From NCBI RefSeq assembly GCF_000004195.4, contig NC_030677.2, forward strand, positions 68,224,222 to 68,288,221: a DNA stretch of 64,000 nt, given 5' to 3'. The notes beneath the pieces were generated by a model. It worked only from the letters and a program-made list of their open reading frames with translations, made no database searches and was not told where the DNA came from. Positions 12,674 to 24,229 of the stretch are shown here, piece by piece (the first letter of the stretch is position 1; every line of letters starts with the position of its first letter). This stretch comes from Xenopus tropicalis. Taxonomy: Eukaryota; Chordata; Amphibia; Anura; Pipidae. A program made the position numbers and the translations under genes.

Positions 12674-13331
12674 GGGGGCCGATTTACTAATCCTTGAACG
12701 GATCGAAAGCGTCCGAATGCGTTTTTTTCTAATGATTGGTATTTTGCGATTTTTTTTGTCGTTGGGCTGATTTACTAATCCACGAATCCGAATCCCGAAT
12801 GGGAAAAAATCGGATTGGAAACGAACATTTTGCGACTTTTTCGTATTTTTTGCAATTTTTTCGTCGCCGTCGCTACTTTTTCGTGAATCGTCGCGACTTT
12901 TTCGTAGCCATTACGACTTGCGCGAATTGTCGCGACTTTTTCGTAGCCGCTACGACTTGCGTGAATTGTCGTGACATTTTCGTATTGAGCGCTCGTAAAT
13001 GGCGGGCAAACCTTTCCGACTTGATTTTTTTCCGCATGATTTTGGAAGCCTCCCATAGGACTCAATGGCACTCTGCAGCTCCAACCTGGCCCAAGGAAAG
13101 TCACGATACTGAAGCTTGAATGAACAGTACGATTTTTTGTGCGACGGCAACGAAAAAGTCGCGACAATTTGCGCAAGTCGTAATGGCTACGAAAAAGTCG
13201 CGACGATTCACGAAAAAGTAGCGACGGCGACGAAAAAATTGCAAAAAATACGAAAAAGTCGCAAAATGTTCGTTTCCAATCCGATTTTTTCCCATTCGGG
13301 ATTCGGATTCGTGGATTAGTAAATCAGCCCC
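12674..13331. mobile_element. Large palindromic (fold-back) MITE built of ACGAAAAAGTCG units
   Basis: Left arm (about 12764-12978) and right arm (about 13117-13331) are near-perfect complements, ending GGGCTGATTTACTAATCC and GGATTAGTAAATCAGCCCC. A further related left terminus (GGGGGCCGATTTACTAATCC) sits at 12674-12763, so two ends are stacked. TA lies on both outer sides, consistent with a TA or 3-bp target site. Frames read through it are artefacts of the palindrome. Confidence 0.85.
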
Positions 13332-13349
13332 TAGGTGTTAGGACAGTAA

Positions 13350-13648
13350 CATGATGAGTAAAATATTTTGGTAGGCATGGATTCATGGCAAATTTCTGTA
13401 TTTTTTTATCATCAGTGGATTTTTTCGTGAAATGCCTGAAAAATTTGGCGCACAAAAAAAAATTATGCATGTCAAAAAAATGCAGCATGTCAGAAAAATT
13501 GTCATTTTTTTTACGTGACAATTTTTTTTGACACATGCAACAATTTTTTTTGGTGTGCTTCATTTTCTGTGTTTTGTGAATTTTTTGCCGTTTTGCAAAT
13601 TTTTTCACATTTTCAAGAATTTTACTGAAAAGTGAAACAGGACAGATT
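13350..13648. mobile_element. hAT-like MITE, truncated at the right end
   Basis: Runs from ATGATGAGTAAAAT with TATGGATTCATGGC-like sequence to GTGAAACAGGACAGATT, the inner part of the family's usual right end. The internal arms ATGTCAAAAAAA and TTTTTTTGACAC are inverted. Confidence 0.7.
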
Positions 13649-14993
13649 AACATAACTATTCAGAACTAATCTTTAAACTGCTTTAAACAGATAGGAGTAT
13701 ATTTATCATGCTGTGTAAAAAGTGGAGTGAAACATTACTGGTGATATTGTTCTGACTTGAATTGGTAATATTAATTGGTAACACCATAAAAGTAAAACAT
13801 TACATAACATTTAACTGTCCCATACAGTTACATTGTATTTTTACTGGACATTATCAACTGGATGGATTCATTCTATTTTATAGTTTCCTTTTTTATAATT
13901 TTTTATTAAAAGCTGTATTGCACCTTTGCTGCCTCATACCCTATTAACAAAGCCGTTTTATTAAAAAGCTGCATGAAAATCGCCTGCTGAAAAATCTTTA
14001 TGTTAGCAACTAATGTGAATTGAAATCTTTTGGATAAAAATGAAATGTCTCCTTTGGCACAGGTGTGTAACCACTCTAGTAATAGAGCTACATAGGGCAA
14101 AGTTACACAAATGGAGTAGTTTTATTTCAGAGTTGCTCCAAATAGTTACCAAACAACAATTAACTTTTAGTCCACTGCAAAAAGACATTGCACGAGTGAA
14201 AGTTAAAAACTATAATTTTTCCATCCCTTTTTTATACATTGTCAGACTAAAAATAGATGAATAATGTTTTAACACAATTCATTATTAAAAAAAATAAACC
14301 ATGATACATCCCCTAACATAGTAAATTTCTTATTTTAACATATAGTTATTTCTCTCCAGTGTAATTTTCAATTTGGCAACAATGTCCATTATGGTATTTG
14401 GCTTCATATATATATAATGTTTAGAGCTACATTATTTTAATGTATATACAAGGTATAAAATGCTGCTGTGTTTTACATTTTGTAGATAATTCTTTAAAAT
14501 TCATTAAAATCAGTGGGAACAGGAAGCCACTATTTTGAATAGAAAAGTGCTGTCCAAGTTTTTCTGTGTATTGGGCCAGTTATTTCATTTTACAATATGT
14601 TTATGGGGCAGACTGTATTACATTTATGATGTCATACAAAGACCTGTGTGGAGCCCTTGGACAGGCTTTATCCATAAAAATCTTTGGATGGCTAATTTTC
14701 CAGTGAGACAGCCCACCTATGGGGCCAAAAAATAAAGGTGTACAATAACAGAGAGACTTGAATTAAATTTTGTTTAGTCTTATTTTGTTCTTGATTTTCT
14801 AATATGTTGATTGGATTTTATCACAAGACAATTTAACCTATCTGTATGTTTTTGGCCTGGTAGAGGAAAATATCAGAGAAAACCCTCACAAAGAAGAGAA
14901 AAACACATAAGCTCCAAGCACTGGTCATTGCACTGATTGTCATGTTAGATTAAATTTTAAATCTACCAAGATATGTCCTCTGAGTTCCCTCCC
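13649..14993. other. Intergenic A+T-rich DNA, nothing recognised
   Basis: No supported feature. Confidence 0.45.
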
Positions 14994-15155
14994 CTTTAAG
15001 CCAAACAGGGATTGTTTGTCCATATTTCAACCTGGCCAACTACGTCAAAGTCATCCCCAGTCTGACTAGTCCTAGACTGGGGATGACTTTGATGTAGTTG
15101 GACAGCTTGAAGTATATTGCAATATGTGGATAAACAATCCCTGGCTTGCTTAAAG
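14994..15155. mobile_element. Palindromic MITE with about 70-80 bp arms
   Basis: Arms around 14995-15063 and 15074-15155 both contain CAGGGATTGTTT (or complement), CAACTACGTCAAAGTCATCC and CCCAGTCT, with a few substitutions. The loop is GACTAGTCCT. Confidence 0.8.
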
Positions 15156-15192
15156 AGAAGGGCATTTTTGGTAGCTTAATGCACAGAATGCC

Positions 15193-15482
15193 TTAAAGGA
15201 CAAGGAAAGGTTAAGTCACTTGGGGGAGCCAAAATGTTAGACACCCCCAAGTGACTTTAATCGCTTACCTTGTACCCGGGGCTGGTGCCCCTGTTAGGAG
15301 AAAACAGCACCAGCCCGGGGTACCTGTAGCGCAGCCTTTCCTCCTTCGGCTTATGGAAGGACTAAGGACAGGCGCATGCGCAGTAGAGTAAAAAGCCGAT
15401 ATCTCTGTTAAAGTTCCACTATTCACTCTACTGTGCATGCGCGCGCGACAGAAGACGGAAGCGCTGCAGGTACCCCGGGTTG
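15193..15482. mobile_element. TTAA-type MITE (TTAAAGGACAAGGAAAGG), right end joined to an L2/SINE tail
   Basis: Starts at a TTAA, contains TCACTTGGGGG...CCCCCAAGTGA and the inner pair CCCGGGGCTGGTG/CACCAGCCCGGGG, plus two CGCATGCGC-like sites. The expected right terminus is missing. At GGTGCTGT it passes straight into sequence like the L2/SINE tail (ACAATAAATAG). TTAA target sites fit Kolobok or piggyBac-type elements. Confidence 0.75.
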
Positions 15483-15560
15483 GTGCTGTACAATAAATAG
15501 TTTTTTACATCAAACACAGAATTACATACAAAGCAACCAATAACTGGTATAAGAGGTTGA
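15483..15560 (-). repeat. Partial L2/SINE-like tail
   Basis: ACAATAAATAG, ACATACAAAGCAACCAATAACTGG and TATAAGAGGTTGA follow, on the minus strand, the order of the unit at 49001-49157. Confidence 0.6.
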
Positions 15561-15567
15561 GACACAA

Positions 15568-15876
15568 GGGGGGAGATTTATTAAGACACGAAGGCTCCAA
15601 GCGTATTTTTGCCGGGTTTTTTTTGCGCCCACACGACTTTATCGTACGTCCGCGCGACTTTTTTGTACGCTTGCGCTAAAAATTCGGAAAGATTCTGCCG
15701 CTGTTTACAATCGTTCGATTTGAAAATTTTGTGACTTTCTGATCGCCAATATGATATTATCGTAACTAATACGATTTTTTCTTAAGCATTTTCGTGATAT
15801 TTGCGATCTTCAGAAATTATCTAATCCGAATTTTTCCCATTCGGGATTCGAACTCTTGTTTTAATGATTGGCCCCA
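15568..15876. mobile_element. Fold-back MITE, GGGGGGAGATTTATTAAG family
   Basis: Ends GGGGGGAGATTTATTAA and TTTTAATGATTGGCCCC are imperfectly inverted and flanked by AAG on both sides. CG-rich inner sequence and GGGATTCGAACTC relate it to the element at 12674. Confidence 0.65.
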
Positions 15877-16921
15877 AGGTGTGGGTATGGGCAAGATTAT
15901 AAGCATGTATTGCATTTAGCAGCACACTGAAGGTATGCTAAACTAAATGAGTGTAAACTTCTCTAAATAAATGTGAGATCTTTTGAAGGCACAAAGATGC
16001 AAGTGTGTTAGGATTTGCAGCAGTTTAATTTTTTGTGCTAAAACTCATGAATTCGAATTAGGGTTTCCAAAATGTTAATGTTCGATATTTATTCAGTGCA
16101 AAAAAAGTATCATGCGTTCTGTCAGAGAGGCACAGTATGTGTGAATGGGACAAAAGGTCAGTGTAGTAATAAAGGGCATAAGTTTGTCAATTCTAAAGTT
16201 TTCATTAAAACCTGTTCTTAAGAGATATTTAAAACTGGCATATACTACATCTAGGATATGTTCTTGACACTTATTACATCCCACAACATCCCTCAGCCCA
16301 TATCATTATACGTAAAGGGAATCAGTTGCAAATAGCAATTATTGATACATTAGAAGCCCAAATTTGCATCACATAGCCTGTAATGGTCTATTTATGAGGC
16401 GATGATAGATCTATGAGCTATTGATACAATCAAAGAATGTTGTGGTTATATACTCACCTCTACAATGTGATAATCAAGAACAGAACTGACAGGCATGTTA
16501 TTATAGCAACAGGAATTTGCTTGCAGACTGCAGGGGTCTGCTTTGCCTAATTAGTGACTAGTGACTACTGACTAAAGACTAGGAACCAATGGATTAAATT
16601 ACAAACATTGCTGATCTCCAATGTAATCAAGGTGTGGTAAATAGCTCACTCACAATATGTTGCTATTCAGTGGCTCATCCCTCTGCTCAATTTAGTAAAA
16701 ACATTCTGTTTGTTTAGATTAGACAGTAACTAGTAACTGTGTATTCGCTGTAACACCTTGGAATGTGTACTCTCTGCTTTCTTCATTTCCTCTTTCCAAA
16801 TTCATTAGGGTATAAGAAGTATATGTGGGCAATTCATGTGGGGGTTTTCTTTCTGAGGGAAGAGTTAAATCAGATACTGTATTCTTCCAGTAACATAAAA
16901 TCATTTGGGGAGGCTTGATAA
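15877..16921. other. Intergenic DNA, nothing recognised
   Basis: No supported feature. Confidence 0.45.
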
Positions 16922-17346
16922 TTAAAGGAACAGTAACACCAAAAAATGAAAGAGCTTTAAAGTAATAAAAATATAATGCACTGTTGCCCTGCACTGGTAA
17001 AACTGGTGTGTTTGCTACAGTAACACTACTATAATGTATATAATAAGCTGCTGTGTAACCACGGGGGCAGCCATTCAAGCTGGAAAAAAGGAGAAAAGGC
17101 ACAGGTTACATAGCAGATAACAGATACGTTCTGTAGAATACAAAAGTGTTTTATCTGTTATCTGCTATGTGCCTGTGCCTTTTCTCCTTTGAATGGCTGC
17201 CTCCATGGCTATATAGCAACTTATCTATATAAATTATAGTAGACTTTCTGAAGTAAACACACAACTTTTACCAGTGCAGGGCAGCAGCACATTATATTTT
17301 AGTTACTTTTATACACTTTCATTTTTTGGTGTTACTGTTCCTTTAA
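16922..17346. mobile_element. Complete palindromic TTAA MITE
   Basis: TTAA at 16922-16925 and 17343-17346 flank inverted termini AGGAACAGTAACACCAAAAA and TTTTTGGTGTTACTGTTCCT. The arms remain paired through TAGCAGATAACAGATA near the centre. This is one of the commonest frog MITE types. Confidence 0.9.
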
Positions 17347-17496
17347 ACTAATGCATGTCTTTGTTTCAGTTACTATTTCAGTTACTATTAATGAACTTTA
17401 ATGAGCTTTTATAAATTAATTTGATTGGATTAATTTGAACTACTAATTAAGTGGCTGCTGAAAATGTATTAGTGTTTTTAAAAAAAACATTTTTTA

Positions 17497-17910
17497 AAAG
17501 GGATTCTGTAATGATTTTTATTTTTGTACTTTTCATTTCTAAATTACAATGTTTACAATTTTATTTTTGAACCAACAAATGTAATTTTTTTAGTTGTAAT
17601 ATTGGTGTGTAGGCAGCCATCTCAGTGCATTGTGCCTGAGTCTGAGCTTTCAGCTCCATGTAACTGGAGGAGTCCCAAACCGGAATTGGATTTCTTACTA
17701 TTGCGTGCTATCCACTGGGAGCTGCTATCTTGCTACCTTCCCCTTGCTCTGCTGCTGGGAGGGGGGTGATATCACTCCAACTTGCAGCTCAGCAGTAATG
17801 TGTGACTGAAGTTTATCAGAACACAAGCCACATGGCTGTGGCACCCTGGGAAATAAAGAATATGAATACATTTCAAAATTAGATGTAAAAAAAATTGTGT
17901 ATTAGCAATA
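17497..17910 (+). mobile_element. TTAA MITE, left part only (TTAAAAGGGATTCTGT family)
   Basis: Begins TTAAAAGGGATTCTGTAATG and continues with CATTGTGCCTGAGTCTGAGC and CATGGCTGTGGCACCCTGGG. The opposite terminus is absent. A right end of the same family is at 45545-45683. Confidence 0.7.
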
Positions 17911-19020
17911 ACTTAAAATGAAAACTCCCATGTCCCCCCAGTCGTGTTTTGGACTCCAATTTTTCACTAATAGCTGTTGCAGCAGTAACATTGATCTTGG
18001 GCAAAGACCTGTAGCTGTAACACCGATGTAATCTGTCCTCTAGGTTATCAAGTTCTTACCCTACCCCAAACCCTACATCACTGCTGCAACAACAATGGTT
18101 TTAGAGCAGCCCCAAAAGTATTACTGATGGCGTTGATGGAAAGATCCAAGCTGGGCACTCACTCATTATAAACCCACCCCACTACATTGGGAAGTAAGTG
18201 GATTTGTAAATGTTTGTTTACTTTGTGACTGTAGAATTCTTTCCATAGTATAATAGCATAACTCTTGGCCTCAACATATTCCAAGATGCATTCATATGAA
18301 CTCTTTTGTAATATATTGATGCTTTGTACAGGTCATTTTTAGTTTTATTTATGTATTATAATACGATTTATGATGTAGACTCAACAAAATATAATGGAAT
18401 TTAATGATTTTCATTGAAACCACTTCTGAAAGCACAAATAGCAAGGATCATTCAAATCAACTATAAGCTTAAATTAATGTACAAATTACTGAACATTATG
18501 ATATTTCTGTGCATACAGACTTGATATCATTTATATCCAATAAGTTTATTAAGTCCACAAGAGCCTCCTCCAGAGCACAGTGGTCTCACAAGTATCCTGC
18601 TGCTATGCCAACAAGTCACTGTTTGTTCAAGTGATTCTTTAAACAGCATAGATTTAATTCCTCAACTAATTCTGAAACTGTCATTACACTAATGTTGGTC
18701 CTGAACAATTTTATTATTTATCTAAAGCCCTATAGGACACTGGAAACTTTACTATGATTTGTTCCCAAGTTCTTAACAATACAGCAACAGCAGCGACTTG
18801 AGGAAACAATTGTGTCTAAAAAAGAACCTCCCAGAACCAGCTTTTTCAGAAGAGAATTACATACATAATCAAATACATTATAATGTTAGTTCTTCATGTA
18901 TTTTGTGACACACAATAACTGTTTTGTTGCTGAAAACATTTTTGTCAGAAACCATACAGTAAGGAGCCAATATATTTTTAATAAAGGGTCTAAATTTACG
19001 GAAGAGCAGTAGGGCCACCA
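17911..19020. other. Intergenic DNA; small GTTGCAGCAGT/ACTGCTGCAAC inverted pair at about 17977-18088
   Basis: Nothing else supported. Confidence 0.4.
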
Positions 19021-19040
19021 AAAAAAAAAAAATTCTGGTG

Positions 19041-19231
19041 AATTATGACTTTTAAAAGTCATAATTATGACTTTAAAAAGTCAAAATTATGACTTTTAAT
19101 CTCATAATTATGACTTTAAAAAGTCGAAATTGTGACTTTTAAAGTCATAATTATGATTTTTAATCTCATAATTATGACTTTAAAAAGTCATAATTATGAC
19201 TTTTAATCTCATAATTATGACTTTTTAAAGC
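19041..19231. repeat. Minisatellite of palindromic units ATAATTATGACTTTAAAAAGTC
   Basis: Six to eight diverged copies alternate ATAATTATGAC with AAAAAGTC or TTTTAATCTC. Each unit holds the palindromes ATAATTAT and GACTTTAAAAAGTC, so the tract is inverted at several scales. Confidence 0.85.
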
Positions 19232-19316
19232 ACCGAATATCGTACGAAACCGAATATCGTATGCACCGAATATCGTACGCAACGAGATTTCGTAAGATAT
19301 TATTGGTGTGTGTATG
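19232..19316. repeat. CGAATATCGTACG triple repeat, end of a TATGGCCA-type MITE
   Basis: Three spaced copies of CGAATATCGTACG-like sequence are followed by GTGTGTATGGCCAGC. The same motif in reverse occurs at 45168-45195. Confidence 0.65.
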
Positions 19317-20650
19317 GCCAGCTTTAGCCTAAGTGAAGGGACTACAGTACTGAATAGGGATTCTGGCTATTTCTGCTGTAGGTTATCTGGACGACATGTG
19401 CTAGGAACCTTAAACCTTCTAAGCCTTCTCCTCAGGGGTGGCACAGATCCTGCTCTGTATGTATTTGTACCTGACATCTATTTAATACTAGCTCAATTGC
19501 TTGTGAGTATAGCCTTGTGGCATTTTGACAATAAAGCCTTTTGTTACTTTTGTTTGCAAGGACTTGTGTATTCTATCATTATTTTACACAACAGCATGAA
19601 AGGTTTAATACCACAACATCCTCACCTTCCTCTACCACTTAGCAAAGGATCATTTGGGAGAGAGAGTCCAGTGTGGCCAATGTTCTGCTCTTCACTAGCT
19701 TAGGAAGGCCTGTTGAAGCCAAGCAAGGGTTCCAGAAAGTGGAAATGACTAATTTAAGAAAATAGCTCTGTAACTTTTTACAAATGGTACTCATCGATAC
19801 TGCTCATAGAAAGATGTTGACTAATTAGAAATCAATCCCTATGTCTTTCATATAATTCAGCTACTAATATGTTCATCTTTGTGTAGAAAATGTTATTTGC
19901 TTTTTTCTTGTATTGAAAATGAAAATTCGAAATAAATAAATAAAATTAACATCTAATCCTGAAATTTTCATTGCCGCATTATCCAAATAATGATATGGTT
20001 GCCTGGCTCAGCACTTGTAAAGAATGCTCTACTGTGAGGCACATGGCTTTTTTATATAAACGTGCCTACTCGCTGTTGGAACACATGCTGTATAAAACTG
20101 AATAAATAGATTTCAGTAACATGACACATTTTGAATTTCTTTCTTCCTCGTGTCAATACATTTGGAGCAACAATGATACTTTCATATGCAACACAGTGAA
20201 CACAGCATACCATTAATTTCAATGCGGAAAAGGTGTTAGCTAAGATGACAGAGTAGAAGACTTGTGTGGGTTGTGAGGAGTCATGAATTCATAAGAAACA
20301 GTTACATGTTCAAGAAACTCTAACTCACCCTGCTAAATAAACTGCTCTCCTGTAGCTCAATAAAGGTCAGTATCTTGATTATATGGATAAGATGGGTTCT
20401 GTTTACAAAAGGTCAAAATATAATTTAACTCGGTCTTAACCCACTTAAAAATGTTTTGAGCATAAAGAAATGTTTTTTTAATTTTTATAAACCATTGGCA
20501 AGTATTCCATCAATCAGCATTAAATAAGTAAAACTAGTTAAACAACTTTTTTTGTTTGATTACAGTTTTGACAAGACAGAACAATGCGATCAGAATTTCA
20601 CTTTGCCCCCCCCCCTTAAAAAATATATGGGGTTATGCAATTAAAAACAC
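19317..20650. other. Unassigned DNA; possible retroelement 3' end near 19300-19560
   Basis: Contains AATAAAGCC then T-rich sequence at about 19530, as in LTR ends, but no termini or target duplication were found. The 131-codon frame here is not recognised. Confidence 0.3.
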
Positions 20651-20796
20651 TAATTTTGCCCAGGCGCAGTAACCCATATCTACCAATCAGCAGGTAGCAT
20701 TTACTGGTCACCTGTTTAAATGTAAACATCTTATTGGTTGCAATTGGATACTGCTACTGGTCAAACGTAATGCCATTTATAACATATGGGGGTTAA
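20651..20796. mobile_element. MITE, GCCCAGGAGCAGTAACCC family
   Basis: Contains GCCCAGGCGCAGTAACCCAT, AGCAGGTAGCATTTACTGG and an ATTTATAACATATGGGGG end, matching 53251-53416. Confidence 0.75.
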
Positions 20797-20934
20797 AGTC
20801 CAAACAATTCAGAAGCAATGCAAAATGCAGATTTATTTCATCTTAATTAATGGTCATCATACATACAGTTTAAAGTCTATATTCCTGTAATCCTAATTGG
20901 AAAGTTAAGGTCCATTGGTTTAAGTGTAAAATCT

Positions 20935-21180
20935 AGTCTGGGATCTATTATCAAACATCCATGCACATAATCCTCCTTATTGTTTTTATGATACCTCTTT
21001 ATCCACATAATAAGATACAAAGAACCCTTATTGGAGGCAAAACAATACTTTTGAGTTTATTTACTATTTAAATGATTTTTAATGTGTTTTTTAATATTAC
21101 AGAAAGATACCTTTTCTGAAAAACCCCAGGTCCCAAACATTCTTAATAACAGGTACCATACCTGTACTTATATATATATA
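20935..21180. repeat. Dispersed frog repeat (CCATACCTGTACT end)
   Basis: Contains CTTATTGGAGGCAAAACAAT, AAATGATTTTTAATG, CCCCAGGTCCCAAACATTCT and CCATACCTGTACT. Related copies are at 45418, 45695 and 57085. Confidence 0.65.
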
Positions 21181-21833
21181 AATTAAGTTTAAATATTAGA
21201 TAGCCAAGGGGCTAAAGTCAGAATTGTTGGGGTTTAGAACTGAGGCAGGCATTGCAACAACCCAAAAGTTGGTACTCACATGTAAAGGTGGGTATCAGTA
21301 TGAATTTTATAAGCAGTTTGCTCCATAAATAGGGTGTCTCAGGGTGTAAAGCAAGGGATTGGCTAATGGGAATCTGATCAGGAGACTTTTTTTGTTAAGC
21401 CTAAACTGGACAGCCACCAGGTATCTTGGTGAAGACTGGGCTACCAGAATCATAAAAAAAAAGGAGAATTTCCTTTCAAGGAATATCTTATCACATGTAA
21501 AACCTCCTCATTTTGTAGATTATGCCAGAAATAAGGTCCATCAGTGTCCCTAAATGCCTTGTTGGAATCATTGGTCTGAAATTTTCTATTTAAAAACTTT
21601 TACAAAGAGGATCAAGTTTGTCATATGGGAACACTAACATAGAAACATTAACCTAAGTTAAAACAGTGGTTTTCAGTAAATCAAAGTGGGAAAAGTTAAG
21701 GTATACAAATATATATATTGTTATTGTCCCTCAAAAATACCCTATGCTAAATTGACCAATTACCTATTTTCCCATTTGGACTGACATATATACTAATGGA
21801 TCTTTCATTACGTATTTAGTATAATGATCAAAG
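21181..21833. other. Intergenic DNA, nothing recognised
   Basis: No supported feature. Confidence 0.4.
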
Positions 21834-21947
21834 CTAATTGTTGTTTTATAATTCAACTTGTATAATGCTAACTACTGATTGGTTGCTATGGGTTACTGTT
21901 CCTGGGCAAACTTAGAACCTTTTATTACATAACCTCCTAACCATCTT
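21834..21947. mobile_element. MITE, GCAGTAACCC family, partial
   Basis: The right half, with TTGGTTGCTATGGGTTACTG and TCCTGGGCAAACTTAGAACC, matches 53251-53416. Confidence 0.65.
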
Positions 21948-22172
21948 AAATTAGCCCTATGGAAGCACTGACCTAAGGAAAGGCCATATGGTCTGAAATC
22001 TTGTTGGTTACACAGGAAGATGCCCAAATAAAGAAATGGCATCCAAAGACTGGAAAAGTATTCTCTTTATTTTATTTTCATAAACGTTTATATAGCTCGG
22101 TTTTATAAATATTTTGGGAATATCTTAGAAAATGAGTCCCTTGGTCAGCTTAATGTTACGAATGAATCATCA

Positions 22173-22286
22173 GTAGTGATAAAAGTCAATGGAAAAAAAT
22201 GCCCATAGACTCCAATGTATTGGGGTGGGGAAAAATTTTGGGAAAAAAAAAGTCGCCACAAAGCAGGACAGATTCGCTCATCACTA
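22173..22286. mobile_element. hAT-like MITE copy with both ends
   Basis: Left GTAGTGAT and right GATTCGCTCATCACTA. The inner CCCATAGACTCCAATG is typical of this family. Confidence 0.75.
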
Positions 22287-22932
22287 ATTATCAGACAGGC
22301 AGACAAGAAACACAAGTATGTGTGCTGGTATATTCCCCACTTACATCTCAAACATATACAGAAAGTGCAGTATATTTTAACTGTTAAAAAATGTACATGT
22401 ATCACTGGAGTTTGTCCTTTGGTAGGTGTTTCCATCACAGGCTTCTTGTCTATTTATATTTACTGTTTCATTAGTCTTGTGTGTGTCTTCTCAGTTTTCA
22501 CAATACTTTGTGCATCAGAGCTTGGCTTTTCATGCCTTTCAGCAAAGGCAATTGCTACGATTTGTAAGCGATGAAAGGAAGTATAAACAGAAGCTCCACA
22601 ATATCGCTTAAAGGCATTTCGCTTAAACAGCATGTCATTAGTATATAGCAGCATGTCATTAGTACTGTATATAGTATCTAATGGGATATACTATATTCCT
22701 CTGAAAATATTTGGTTTTATTATTAGTTCCAATGTAAAATATAAGCAGTATATAAAAGAATATGTTGCCATATTACCAGGTCTATAGGTAATGTCTACTG
22801 GTTTGCTGTATTTACAGAACTTAGATAAACAGATCTTTTTTGCAGTTACCAGTTTCAAAGATAAGAAGGAATTGGTGATGCCAAGTTGGTTTTTTCTAAA
22901 TAGAATATATTTAATTCTGCAGAGATGTTCCC
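22287..22932. other. Intergenic DNA with a short direct repeat at 22628-22675
   Basis: CAGCATGTCATTAGTA occurs twice about 20 bp apart. Nothing else recognised. Confidence 0.4.
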
Positions 22933-22934
22933 AC

Positions 22935-22983
<49 letters not shown>

Positions 22984-23019
22984 ATCTATCATCTGTCTAT
23001 CTATCTATCTATCTATCTA

Positions 23020-23083
<64 letters not shown>

Positions 23084-23097
23084 ATCTATCATCTATC

Positions 23098-23129
<32 letters not shown>
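22935..23129. repeat. (CTAT)n microsatellite
   Basis: Nearly uninterrupted CTAT with a few ATCATCT breaks. Long SIYL-type frames through it are repeat artefacts. Confidence 0.98.
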
Positions 23130-23502
23130 GTTTTGTGTTTCAGTTTGTAGGGTGTGTGTAAAGGTTACTTCGCCCACATTTCATTATATTTAACTTGAAT
23201 ATTGTTGTCCCAATATTGTTATGTTATATTATATTATGACAAAATTTACATAATAGATATATAACCATAAAAAGCATTTTGTTTTCTTGAAGATAATGGG
23301 GATTGTTTTTTTTCCATTACTGGGAAAGAAATGAAGAACAGAATGAAAACACAACTAATATATAGGATGTAATTTCACTTTGATGGGGTCAGGAGATTGA
23401 TCATGGTCAGTCAGTAGAGTGGAAGGTAATGCACTAGTAACAGCATGTTTAGTCAAACAGCCAGTCAGGACTTAAAACATGTTTCAATTGCATGATATAC
23501 AC

Positions 23503-23735
23503 CAGTGGCATAACTATGTATACAGCAGACCCTGCGGTCACAGGGGGGCCTGGACCACAGGGTCTGCTGTACTGTAGTATCCCCTTCCCGGTCCCAATCC
23601 CTACTAAATATAGCAGTGAAGTGGGGGTTGGAGGTGCTGCACAAAAGGGCCAGAAGGGGGTACAGGGGAGGAAGGACTGGTCGCGCCAGGCCCCCTCAAA
23701 AGATTTTTCTGCAGGGCGGGCCCTGTATTACCAAG
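23503..23735. repeat. Dispersed repeat beginning AGTGGCATAACTA
   Basis: Contains CAGACCCTGCGGTCACAGGG, the opposing pair CAGCAGACCCTG/CAGGGTCTGCTG, and CAGGGCGGGCCCTG. Familiar frog repeat texture. Confidence 0.6.
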
Positions 23736-23789
23736 TTACACAGCTGATATGCACTATGGGTAAATGGGGCCCAACAGTCCTCGCCATCA

Positions 23790-24095
23790 GCCCTGGATTT
23801 ACAGTTTGTGCACCCCTAGGCTAGCCACCTGCTCCCCCACTCGCACATATGCGCAGTTGCTCCTCTTCTCCCCACCACTCTCTCGCACAGGTGCTCCTCT
23901 TCCAAGACACACACCACCCATTACTTACACATGCCCAAGTGCTGCTTGGCAGAGTTTTTTAATCAACTATCAAACCTCCTGTTCGGACATTCCCTAGTGT
24001 TCTGGGAAAAAAAGCAAATGTGGCTGAATGGCCTGCCGCCTCTAAAATCATGCTGCTGTAGACCTTTGTGGCTCTCCCACAAATCCAGGCCTGAT
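23790..24095. repeat. Dispersed repeat of the CAAATCC(A/G)GGCCTG type
   Basis: Opens with CCCTGGATTTACAGTTTGTG and closes with CCACAAATCCAGGCCTGA, inverted to each other. Related units are at 33283 and 49398. Confidence 0.6.
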
Positions 24096-24229
24096 CACTA
24101 CAGGGGATTGAGGGTGTACTATGTATTTACTTTATTTCAGTAAGAATTATTTTATCTTTTTAAAAATTTTATTTTGAAATAATCAATACTAAACTCAAAT
24201 AGTGATAATGTGAAATTCTTTGTCTATAG

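Noticed and set aside
12736..13176. Frames of 127 and 133 codons on both strands
   Set aside because: They lie in a palindromic MITE and mirror each other. No domain.
19041..19231. CRISPR-like array
   Set aside because: Units are contiguous, palindromic and lack unique spacers. This is a eukaryotic minisatellite.
19308..19703. 131-codon frame
   Set aside because: It starts in a MITE end and runs over an AATAAA-containing possible LTR. No similarity recognised.
22791..23150. Open frame of SIYL repeats
   Set aside because: It is a translation of the (CTAT)n microsatellite. The same applies to the minus-strand frame at 49827-50066 over (TAGA)n.
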